Below, one piece after another: positions 6,309 through 12,281 of a stretch of DNA of 13,145 bases. Position 1 is the stretch's first letter. Each line of letters opens with the position of its first letter. The notes beneath the pieces are model-generated. The model did no database searches. It was not told the DNA's origin and saw nothing but the letters and a program-made list of their open reading frames with translations. The stretch is from JBEIFW01 sp044370695 (lineage in GTDB: Bacteria; Actinomycetota; Acidimicrobiia; Acidimicrobiales; Ilumatobacteraceae), in contig JBILVB010000108.1 of assembly GCA_044370695.1 (NCBI GenBank), positions 1-13,145 of the forward strand, read 5' to 3'. The position numbers and the translations under genes were made by a program.

Positions 6309-7133
6309 TCACAGCGCCCGCAACGACCGCAGGAACGGCTCGACCCGCCTGCTCGACGACGGGAAGCCGCCCTCCCCGTCGGCGAAGGTGGCGACGACGG
6401 CGTTCGTGCCCCGCACGGATGCCACGGCCAGGAACCGGAGACGCCGGCCGGAGGTGGAGTTCGGTGGCACGCCGACGTATTCGACGACGGCCACCCGGTT
6501 GCCGGCGGCGCCGATCACGACGCCCGAGCTCACCACGTCGAAGCCGAGCTGGGGCAGTTCGCGGACGTTGAGCGCCACGTACTCCTCCAGCCCGAGGCCG
6601 TCGCTCGGCTGGCTCACGACGGCGACGGCAGGGGTGAAGCCGTCACGCAGCGGACCGACCACCCAGAGCTCGACCTCCGGCTCCGCCGAACCGGTCCGTA
6701 TCGACCAGCCGGGATCGATGGTCATCTCGTAGGCACCCTGCGGATCCCGGAACGTCGTCCCCGACGGCGCAGCGAGGGATTCGGCCACCGTCGATCGTGG
6801 TACCGACGCCGTGCTGCTCGATGGCGTGCCGCTCGACGCCGTGCCGCTCGACGCCGTGCCATTCGACGCCGGTGCGCCGGTCGTCTGAATCGGCGCAAGC
6901 GTCGTGACCGCGCCCGCCGGGATCGCGCCCGTCGTCGCCACGCTCATCGCCGGAAGCCGGTCGTCGACCCGCACGGCGACGGGCCGGGCATCACCGAGCA
7001 CGACCGGGGACCCGCCGGTTGCGCACCCGGCGAGCACGACCACGGTCATCGCGGCGATCCCGACACGCGCCCTCGTCACCATCACCCCATCGTCGCGGCG
7101 CGCCACGCGATCCACCGAACCAGGCGATGTCAC
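6309..7133 (-). CDS. Putative lipoprotein with Ser/Thr-rich linker and LpqN/PsbP-like C-terminal domain
   Basis: A predicted membrane-anchored exported lipoprotein. With the GTG at 7133 it has 274 residues and a lipobox VLAGC with the lipidated Cys37 after the hydrophobic run VGIAAMTVVV. A Ser/Thr/Ala linker with TASSG-type repeats spans about 90-115. The C-terminal 147 residues (from FRDPQGAYEMTIDPGWSI onward) have the pattern of the DUF1795/LpqN/PsbP-like fold: an aromatic start, a central GLGLEEYVALNV helix segment and a final helix FLRSL. The 7133 start overlaps the topA stop as GTGA, suggesting translational coupling. ATG 7082 would give a more typical 20-residue lipoprotein signal but has neither a TAnnnT hexamer nor a clear ribosome-binding site. 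Function is unknown. Domain assignment is from memory of the family pattern. Confidence 0.75.
   Translation of the reverse strand: MTSPGSVDRVARRDDGVMVTRARVGIAAMTVVVLAGCATGGSPVVLGDARPVAVRVDDRLPAMSVATTGAIPAGAVTTLAPIQTTGAPASNGTASSGTASSGTPSSSTASVPRSTVAESLAAPSGTTFRDPQGAYEMTIDPGWSIRTGSAEPEVELWVVGPLRDGFTPAVAVVSQPSDGLGLEEYVALNVRELPQLGFDVVSSGVVIGAAGNRVAVVEYVGVPPNSTSGRRLRFLAVASVRGTNAVVATFADGEGGFPSSSRRVEPFLRSLRAL
6805..6864 (-). repeat. Four 15-bp tandem repeats in lipoprotein linker
   Basis: Four adjacent 15-bp units related to GACGCCGTGCCGCTC (plus-strand reading) start at 6805, 6820, 6835 and 6850, with one to three substitutions among them. They encode the Thr-Ala-Ser-Ser-Gly type linker of the lipoprotein. 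The reading frame is kept because the unit is five codons, so copy number could change without breaking the protein. Confidence 0.8.
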
Positions 7134-9883
7134 GACGATGGACGAGCGCTCCGCTTCGCCGGCGCCTTCTTGGCCGCCTTCTTGGCGACCGCCTTGGCCG
7201 GTGCCTTCTTGGCCGCCTTCTTGGCGACCGCCTTGGCCGGTGCCTTCGTCGCAGCCGCCTTGGCCGGCGCCTTCTTGGCCGGTGCCTTCTTGGCCGCCTT
7301 CTTGGCCGCCGTCTTCGGGACCGCCTTGGTCGCTGCGCCCGCCCGACCGGTGGTACCCGGCGCAGCCTCCCCGGCCGCGTCACGCCGCACTGCGAGCAAC
7401 TCGTAGGCCCGCTCCGGCGTCATCGATTCGATGCGATCGCCCCGCCCGATCGAGGCGTTCGTCTGGCCGTCGGTGACGTAGACACCGAACCGACCCTCCT
7501 TGGCCACGACCATGCGGCCCGACACGGGGTCGGCGCCGAACTCGGCGAGGGGAGGCTTGGGCGCAGCCGCCCCTCGCCCGCGGAACGTCCTCGGTTGGGC
7601 CAACAGGGCGAGCGCCTCGTCGAGGCCGACCGTCAGCAGCTGACCCTCGGTCTGCAACGAGCGCGACTCGCTGCCCTTGGCGACGTAGGGGCCGTAGCGG
7701 CCGTTCTGGGCGGTGATCGGCTGACCGTCGGACGGGTCGACACCGACCAACCGCGGCAACGACAACAGTTGGACCGCTTGGTCCAGCGTCACGGTGTCCA
7801 CCGACATCGCCTTGAACAGCGACGCCATCTTGGGCTTCGTCTCCCCCGGCGGCAGGTTGTCCGCATCGCCCCACTGCACGTAGGGGCCGTAGCGCCCGTT
7901 CTTCGCGTAGACCGGTACGCCGTCGAGCGCACCGATCGGGGCGTCCCCCTTGGGCGCGGCCAGCAGAGCCACGGCCCGATCGACGGTCAACTCGTCGGGT
8001 GGGAGATTGTCGGGGACCGACGCCTTCTCGTCGCCGCGCTTCACGTACGGGCCGTAGCGGCCCGGTTTGACGACGATCTCCCGGCCCTCGTCGTCCGCGC
8101 CGACGAGGAAGCTGTTGATCTCCGCTGCGTCGATCTCGTCGAGGTTCTCCTCGACGAGACGCTTGAGACCGGGCAGGTCGTCGCCGCCGAAGTAGAAGCC
8201 GTGCAACCAGTCACCCTTGGGCACTTCGTTGCGGGCGATGGCGTCGAGATCGTCCTCGAGACGAGCGGTGAAGCGGTAGTCCACCAGCTCGTCGAAGTGC
8301 CGCTCGAGCAGGTTGACCACGGCGAACGCCGTCCAGGTCGGTACGAGGGCCTGGCCCCTCTTCCACACGTACCCGCGGTCGAGCACCGTCTGGATGATCG
8401 AGGCCCACGTCGAGGGCCGCCCGATGCCCAGCTCCTCGAGCCGCTTCACCAGCGAGGCCTCGGTGTACCGGGCCGGCGGGGCGGTGGTGTGCCCGTCGGG
8501 CACGATCGCCGATGCCTCCACGCGCTGATCGACGGCGAGCTCGGGCAGAAGGGCCTCGCGCTCGTCGGCCTCGACGCCTTCGTCGACCGACTCGACGTAG
8601 GCCTGGCGGTAGCCCGGGAACGTGATCGTGGTGCCCGCCGCAGCCACCTCGGCCGTGGTTCCCGCAACGGTGCTGGCGAGCAGGCGCACCGAGGTGGTCG
8701 AGCCCGTCGCCTCGGCCATCTGGGACGCGAGCGTGCGGGACCACACCATCCGGTAGAGCGCGAGTTCTTGGCCGTGGATCTCACCGGCGAGCGCATCGGG
8801 GGCCCGCAGCGGCACGGTGGGCCGGATCGCCTCGTGGGCCTCCTGTGCGTTCTTCGCCTTGGACGCGAACTGTCGGGGGCGCTCCGACAGGTACCGCTCG
8901 CCGAACCCTCGGCGGATCTCGCCGCGCACGGCGTCGATCGCCTCCTGCGAGAGCACGGTGGTGTCGGTCCGCATGTAGGTGATGTACCCGCGCTCGTAGA
9001 GCCCCTGGGCGAGGCGCATCACGGCCGAGGCCGACAGGCGCAGCTTCCGACCGCCTTCCTGCTGCAGGGTGGAGGTCATGAACGGCGGCTTGGGCGACGA
9101 GCGGTAGGGCTTGCGCTCCACCGACTGCACGGTCCAGGGGCGACCCTCGAGCCCGGCCGTGAGCGATCGTGCCAGGCCCTCGTCGACCACGACCACCCGA
9201 CCCGTCGGGCGCCCGTCCGGCCCGAAGTCGCGCCCGGTCGCCACCTTCGCGCCGTCGAGTTGGACCAGCGAGGCGGTGAAGACCGGGGCGGTCGCGAAGG
9301 TGACGTCGAGACCCCAGTACCCGGCGGGGACGAAGGCGATCCGCTCCCGCTCGCGCTCGACCACCAGGCGCACCGCCGGGCTCTGCACCCGGCCCGCCGA
9401 CAGCCCCCGGTTGACCCGGCGCCACAGCACCGGGGAGACCTCGTAGCCGTACAGGCGGTCGAGGATCCGGCGGGTCTCCGCAGCGTCCACGAGCCCTTGG
9501 TCGAGCTGTCGGGGATTGCGTACGGCCTCGGCGATGGCGGCGCGGGTGATCTCGTGGAAGACCATCCGCTTCACCGGCACGCGGGGCTTGAGCTGCTCGA
9601 GCAGGTGCCAGCTGATCGCCTCCCCCTCGCGATCCTCGTCGGTCGCGAGGTAGAGCTCGCTGGCCTGCTTCAGAGCAGTGCGCAACTCCTTGACGACCTC
9701 TTTGCCCCGTGGGGTGAGCTCGTAGTTGGGACGGAACCCGTCGGCCACGTCGACGTGGAGGCCCTTGGACGGCAGGTCCGCCACGTGGCCGACCGACGCC
9801 CGCACGTCGAACTCATCGCCGAGGAACCTGGCGATGGTCTTGGCCTTGGCAGGCGATTCGACGATGACGAGCGGACGAGGCAC
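7130..9883 (-). CDS. topA: DNA topoisomerase I (type IA) with lysine/alanine-rich C-terminal tail
   Basis: A 917-residue enzyme that relaxes negatively supercoiled DNA by transient single-strand cleavage. The N-terminal Toprim domain has IVESPAKAKTI (7-17, with the conserved Glu9) and TDEDREGE (81-88, metal-binding acids). The catalytic tyrosine is Tyr303 in YITYMRTD, and GIGRPSTWASII (486-497) is another family signature. The C-terminal half has four repeats with GRYG/GRFG-x-YV cores at about 608, 663, 728 and 797. The Cys4 zinc ribbons of the E. coli enzyme are absent. Residues 852-917 are an Ala/Lys/Pro tail with about 21 lysines, as in other actinobacterial TopA proteins, where the basic tail aids DNA binding and processivity. 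The GTG at 9883 gives the normal family N terminus. It lacks a Shine-Dalgarno sequence and is probably leaderless. It is divergent from rsgA and its stop overlaps the downstream lipoprotein start. Confidence 0.96.
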   Translation of the reverse strand: MPRPLVIVESPAKAKTIARFLGDEFDVRASVGHVADLPSKGLHVDVADGFRPNYELTPRGKEVVKELRTALKQASELYLATDEDREGEAISWHLLEQLKPRVPVKRMVFHEITRAAIAEAVRNPRQLDQGLVDAAETRRILDRLYGYEVSPVLWRRVNRGLSAGRVQSPAVRLVVERERERIAFVPAGYWGLDVTFATAPVFTASLVQLDGAKVATGRDFGPDGRPTGRVVVVDEGLARSLTAGLEGRPWTVQSVERKPYRSSPKPPFMTSTLQQEGGRKLRLSASAVMRLAQGLYERGYITYMRTDTTVLSQEAIDAVRGEIRRGFGERYLSERPRQFASKAKNAQEAHEAIRPTVPLRAPDALAGEIHGQELALYRMVWSRTLASQMAEATGSTTSVRLLASTVAGTTAEVAAAGTTITFPGYRQAYVESVDEGVEADEREALLPELAVDQRVEASAIVPDGHTTAPPARYTEASLVKRLEELGIGRPSTWASIIQTVLDRGYVWKRGQALVPTWTAFAVVNLLERHFDELVDYRFTARLEDDLDAIARNEVPKGDWLHGFYFGGDDLPGLKRLVEENLDEIDAAEINSFLVGADDEGREIVVKPGRYGPYVKRGDEKASVPDNLPPDELTVDRAVALLAAPKGDAPIGALDGVPVYAKNGRYGPYVQWGDADNLPPGETKPKMASLFKAMSVDTVTLDQAVQLLSLPRLVGVDPSDGQPITAQNGRYGPYVAKGSESRSLQTEGQLLTVGLDEALALLAQPRTFRGRGAAAPKPPLAEFGADPVSGRMVVAKEGRFGVYVTDGQTNASIGRGDRIESMTPERAYELLAVRRDAAGEAAPGTTGRAGAATKAVPKTAAKKAAKKAPAKKAPAKAAATKAPAKAVAKKAAKKAPAKAVAKKAAKKAPAKRSARPSS
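7164..7241 (-). repeat. Perfect 39-bp tandem duplication in the topA tail
   Basis: Bases 7164-7202 are repeated exactly at 7203-7241 (two 39-bp units, no mismatch). Each codes for 13 residues of the Ala/Lys tail of topoisomerase I. Exact identity including silent positions points to recent duplication by slippage or unequal recombination. Shorter related 6-15 bp units continue to about 7310. Confidence 0.9.
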
Positions 9884-9890
9884 CGGGGCC

Positions 9891-9920
9891 AGGCAATCCG
9901 AGGAATTCGTCGGGCGTCAA
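9891..9920 (-). promoter_or_regulatory. Putative topA promoter
   Basis: Minus-strand reading: TTGACG (9920-9915) matches the -35 consensus at five of six bases. It is followed by an 18-bp spacer and TTGCCT (9896-9891), a weak -10 that ends 7 nt before the GTG start. The spacing agrees with the leaderless pattern elsewhere in the window, but the second base is T, not A. Confidence 0.35.
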
Positions 9921-9935
9921 GTCGCGCAGCGTGGG

Positions 9936-9941
9936 TACCGT
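9936..9941 (+). promoter_or_regulatory. -10 element (TACCGT) for leaderless rsgA mRNA
   Basis: TACCGT ends 8 nt before the GTG at 9950. It is the same hexamer and spacing as upstream of the hydrolase gene at 945. The matching -35 position (about 9912-9918) overlaps the topA -35, so the two divergent promoters may compete. Confidence 0.5.
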
Positions 9942-9949
9942 GACGCGAC

Positions 9950-11047
9950 GTGGTCGACGAGCCGGAATCCGACGGGACGCTCGATCGGCGCGCGCTGGGC
10001 TGGAGCGACCACTTCGAGGCGGCCTGGGCCTCGCTCGGACGACCCGAACCGGTGGGGCGGGTCACCCGCTTGGACCGGGGTTGGTCGAGCGTGGTGTCCC
10101 GCCCCGGCGCCGAGGCGTCACGGGTCCGCAACCTCGGCGAGACCGTCGGGGTGGGCGACTGGGTCGTGGTGTCGGGCGAGCGGGTGGCCCACGTGCTCGA
10201 CCGCTGGAGCGTGCTGGCCCGCCGCGCCTCGTTCCAGGGCGCCCGGGGCCAGGTCCAGGTGGTCGCCGCGAACGTCGACACCGTGCTGCTGCTCCACGCC
10301 CTGTCGCACCCGCCCAACGTGCGGCGCCTCGAGCGGGAACTGGTACAGGTCTACGAGAGCGGCGCCGAACCCGTCGTGGTGCTGTCCAAGGCCGACCTCG
10401 TCGACGACCCCGATCGTGCCGTCGCAGCGGTCGCCGGCATCGCGCTCGGCGTGCCGGTGCTCGCCGCGTCCGCTCGTACGGGGCGCGGGGTGGACGAGCT
10501 GCGATCCTTCGCCACGGGCGGTCGCACCGTCGCGCTGCTCGGCGCCTCGGGCGTCGGCAAGTCGACGCTCGTCAACGCGCTCGTCGGCGCCGAGGTCCAG
10601 CGGACCGGGGCCGTGCGCGCCGGGGACCAGCGCGGTCGGCACACCACCACCGCTGCGGAACTCGTGCCCTTGCCCGGCGGCGGCCACCTGCTCGACACGC
10701 CGGGCCTGCGGGCCGTCGCGCTGTGGAGCGAAGGGCACGGGCTCGAACGCGCCTTCGCCGACGTGGTCGAGTTGGCCGAGCGGTGCCGGTTCCGAGATTG
10801 CGGCCACGGTGACGAGCCGGGGTGCGCCGTCGACGCCGCCGTCGCGGCCGGGGTACTCGCCCCCGAGCGGCGCCGGTCGTGGCAGCACCTGTCGGCCGAA
10901 CTCGCCGCGCTCGAGACCGAACTCGTCGAGGTGGAGCGCGCCGAGCGCCGCACCGGACGGCGCCGCCCCCGGCCCGAGCCCATGGAAGGCGAGGACGGGT
11001 CCGACGACGGGTCCGACGACGATCAGGACGCCGGCAGCGTGAAGTAG
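9950..11047 (+). CDS. rsgA: Ribosome small subunit-dependent GTPase A
   Basis: A 365-residue circularly permuted GTPase that checks late 30S ribosomal subunit assembly. An OB-fold-like N-terminal domain spans about 35-95. The GTPase motifs appear in permuted order: G4 SKAD (146-149), then the P-loop GASGVGKS (198-205), the switch threonines HTTT (231-234) and G3 DTPG (249-252). The zinc-binding knuckle follows with Cys279, Cys284, His286 and Cys292 (RCRFRDCGHGDEPGC). All family motifs are intact. The last 25 residues or so are unusually acidic (GEDGSDDGSDDDQD). The final 25 bp of the gene overlap the convergent lipoprotein gene. The GTG start has TACCGT 8 nt upstream and no Shine-Dalgarno sequence. 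Confidence 0.95.
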   Translation: MVDEPESDGTLDRRALGWSDHFEAAWASLGRPEPVGRVTRLDRGWSSVVSRPGAEASRVRNLGETVGVGDWVVVSGERVAHVLDRWSVLARRASFQGARGQVQVVAANVDTVLLLHALSHPPNVRRLERELVQVYESGAEPVVVLSKADLVDDPDRAVAAVAGIALGVPVLAASARTGRGVDELRSFATGGRTVALLGASGVGKSTLVNALVGAEVQRTGAVRAGDQRGRHTTTAAELVPLPGGGHLLDTPGLRAVALWSEGHGLERAFADVVELAERCRFRDCGHGDEPGCAVDAAVAAGVLAPERRRSWQHLSAELAALETELVEVERAERRTGRRRPRPEPMEGEDGSDDGSDDDQDAGSVK

Positions 11048-11688
11048 TTGTCCCGGGTGGACGGCCCGACGCGGGCGTACAGGCGCAGGGCCGTGGTGTC
11101 GGCCTGCTCCACCACGAAGCACAGGGTCCCCGCCACCGTCTGGCCCTTGGCGACCGGGCTGGCCAGATCGAGGGCGTCGGCGACCAGCGACGGGCACGGC
11201 GCCGCGCGGTACGGGACGGCGGTCGAGCCGACCACCCCGACCCGCAGTGCCGTGAGGTACCCCTGGGCGAACACGCCGTTGTAGGTGATGCTCACGCCGA
11301 TGCGCACGACCACCGGCGGAGGCGGGGCGACGGTGCCGAACGGGTCGGTGGTCGTCGGCCCGAGCCGGGTGGTCGTCGTCGGTGCGCGTTGCCCGTCGTC
11401 ACGGGCCGAGCGCACGGTCAAGGACCACTCGGAGTTCAGCTCGAACGGGGTCTGGGGCGGGATCGGACGTTGCGGTGCGCCGAGGCGCGGCGACGTGCTC
11501 GAGGTGGCCGCCGTCGTCGTCGTCGTACCGGCCGTCCCCGATGCCGACGTGGCTGCTGGCGCCGGGTTGGTCACCACTGCGGTCTCTGCGGACTCCGGCG
11601 CCGCCGTCGTGGCCGGCACCGGGTCGTCCCCCCAGCACCCCGCCAGCACCAGACCGGCAGCGACCACTGCGACGACCGGCCGGACCAC
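11023..11688 (-). CDS. Putative lipoprotein with DUF4352-like (immunoglobulin-like) domain
   Basis: A 221-residue predicted lipoprotein with lipobox VLAGC and lipidated Cys18. A long Thr/Ala/Pro/Ser-rich linker (about 25-80) follows. The C-terminal part has a DUF4352-type beta-sandwich pattern: NSEWSLTVRSAR (85-96), VVVRIGVSITYNG (126-138), then PVAKGQTVAGTLCFVVEQAD (178-197) and a last strand LRLYARVG. Cys165 and Cys190 could form a disulfide outside the membrane. A Thr/Pro-rich insertion (about 98-125) sits between the first two strands. The GTG at 11688 was chosen because it gives a short classical lipoprotein signal and has TAGCGT 8 nt upstream; the open frame extends to 11832 but would add a Trp/Pro/Arg-rich, non-signal-like N terminus. 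It follows the SDR-like gene by 25 bp on the same strand. Function is unknown. Confidence 0.75.
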   Translation of the reverse strand: MVRPVVAVVAAGLVLAGCWGDDPVPATTAAPESAETAVVTNPAPAATSASGTAGTTTTTAATSSTSPRLGAPQRPIPPQTPFELNSEWSLTVRSARDDGQRAPTTTTRLGPTTTDPFGTVAPPPPVVVRIGVSITYNGVFAQGYLTALRVGVVGSTAVPYRAAPCPSLVADALDLASPVAKGQTVAGTLCFVVEQADTTALRLYARVGPSTRDNYFTLPAS

Positions 11689-11696
11689 GCCGACCG

Positions 11697-11702
11697 ACGC
11701 TA
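11697..11702 (-). promoter_or_regulatory. -10 element (TAGCGT) for a leaderless lipoprotein mRNA
   Basis: Minus-strand TAGCGT ends 8 nt before the GTG at 11688, in the 25-bp gap after the SDR-like gene. There is no Shine-Dalgarno sequence. It supports the short start of the lipoprotein over the longer open frame. Confidence 0.45.
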
Positions 11703-11713
11703 GCCGGGCGGGA

Positions 11714-12220
11714 TCAGCACCCTCCGGCGGGCCAGCGCTCGGCGACGGTGACCTCGAGTCCGCTCGCCCGCACCAGTCCGGCCACGGACACCGGCGTGCC
11801 CGGGGGCTCCACGAGCACCACCCGCCCACCACCGGCCCCGGCCATCAGGCGGCCCGCCTCACGCAGCACCAGGAACGGCACCACGGCGGCGCGCTCGACC
11901 GCTCGCCGACCCGACTCGGCGCCGAGCGGGTCGACCGAAGCGGCATCGGCGACGATCACCACGAGATCGATACGGCCGAACGCGTTGCGCATCGCGTCGA
12001 CGACCCGCTCGGCCATCCCGGCGGACGCGAGGTCACCGGGCAGCAACGTCGCACGGGCACCGGCGTCGTGGGCGGCGAGCACCAGCGGTGCGAGATCGTC
12101 GGCATCCGCGCCCGCCAGCCCGAGACAGGCGCCCGGCCGGGCGAGGTCGGCCAGAGCGGCGCGCCCGTCCGCCGTGGCGGCCCCGACCACGAGCGCGACG
12201 AGTCGGGCGGCACCGGACAT
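11714..12220 (-). CDS. Degenerate short-chain dehydrogenase/reductase-like protein
   Basis: A 168-residue protein that follows the plan of an SDR Rossmann domain but lacks its working parts. Similar segments are LVALVVGAATADGRAALADL (7-26, the TGxxxGxG region without the glycine pattern), LLPGDLASAGM (59-69, like the LxxDVTD strand), NAFGRIDLVVIVADAAS (79-95, where VIVADAA replaces VNNAG) and AGAGGGRVVLVEPPG (127-141, like GRIVNISS). No serine of the active site and no YxxxK motif can be found. The protein stops well short of the usual 245-260 residues. It may be a pseudo-enzyme or a diverged partner protein. ATG 12220 fits the family N terminus and has TAGGGT 7 nt upstream. It is divergent from the acyl-CoA synthetase gene. 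The longer frame up to 12769 is antisense to that gene and was not used. Confidence 0.72.
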   Translation of the reverse strand: MSGAARLVALVVGAATADGRAALADLARPGACLGLAGADADDLAPLVLAAHDAGARATLLPGDLASAGMAERVVDAMRNAFGRIDLVVIVADAASVDPLGAESGRRAVERAAVVPFLVLREAGRLMAGAGGGRVVLVEPPGTPVSVAGLVRASGLEVTVAERWPAGGC

Positions 12221-12227
12221 CCCGGCG

Positions 12228-12233
12228 ACCCTA
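12228..12233 (-). promoter_or_regulatory. -10 element (TAGGGT) for the SDR-like gene
   Basis: Minus-strand TAGGGT ends 7 nt before the ATG at 12220, with no Shine-Dalgarno sequence. It shares two base pairs (12232-12233) with a plus-strand TAACGT, so the divergent promoters would overlap at their -10 elements. Confidence 0.45.
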
Positions 12234-12237
12234 ACGT
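12232..12237 (+). promoter_or_regulatory. Putative -10 element (TAACGT) of the acyl-CoA synthetase gene
   Basis: TAACGT matches TAnnnT and lies 44 nt before the ATG at 12282. Transcription from it would start near 12244-12246 and give a leader of about 36 nt holding two GGCGCGCC palindromes and the ribosome-binding site. It overlaps the opposite-strand -10 of the SDR-like gene. Confidence 0.35.
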
Positions 12238-12241
12238 GGGC

Positions 12242-12268
12242 CGGCGCGCCGCCGGGGTGGCGCGCCAC
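12242..12268. promoter_or_regulatory. Twin GGCGCGCC palindromes, possible operator or leader hairpins
   Basis: CGGCGCGCCG (12242-12251) and GTGGCGCGCCAC (12257-12268) are perfect palindromes sharing an eight-base core, centred 16 bp apart. They lie between the divergent start codons and directly before the GAGGAGG ribosome-binding site. In DNA they could be a paired operator; in RNA they could pair with themselves or each other near the ribosome site. In DNA this GC-rich, chance palindromes are not rare, so the role is unproven. Confidence 0.35.
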
Positions 12269-12275
12269 GAGGAGG
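12269..12275 (+). promoter_or_regulatory. Shine-Dalgarno site (GAGGAGG) of the acyl-CoA synthetase gene
   Basis: GAGGAGG with 6 nt to the ATG at 12282 is close to the full anti-16S complement and decides the start. It contrasts with most first genes in the window, which have no such site. Confidence 0.8.
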
Positions 12276-12281
12276 GGATCC

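Noticed and set aside
7019..9943. 974-codon plus-strand open frame opposite topA
   Set aside because: topA has every family motif on the other strand. The plus-strand translation is Arg/His/Gly/Asp-rich with no recognisable domain; long antisense frames are expected from GC-biased third positions.
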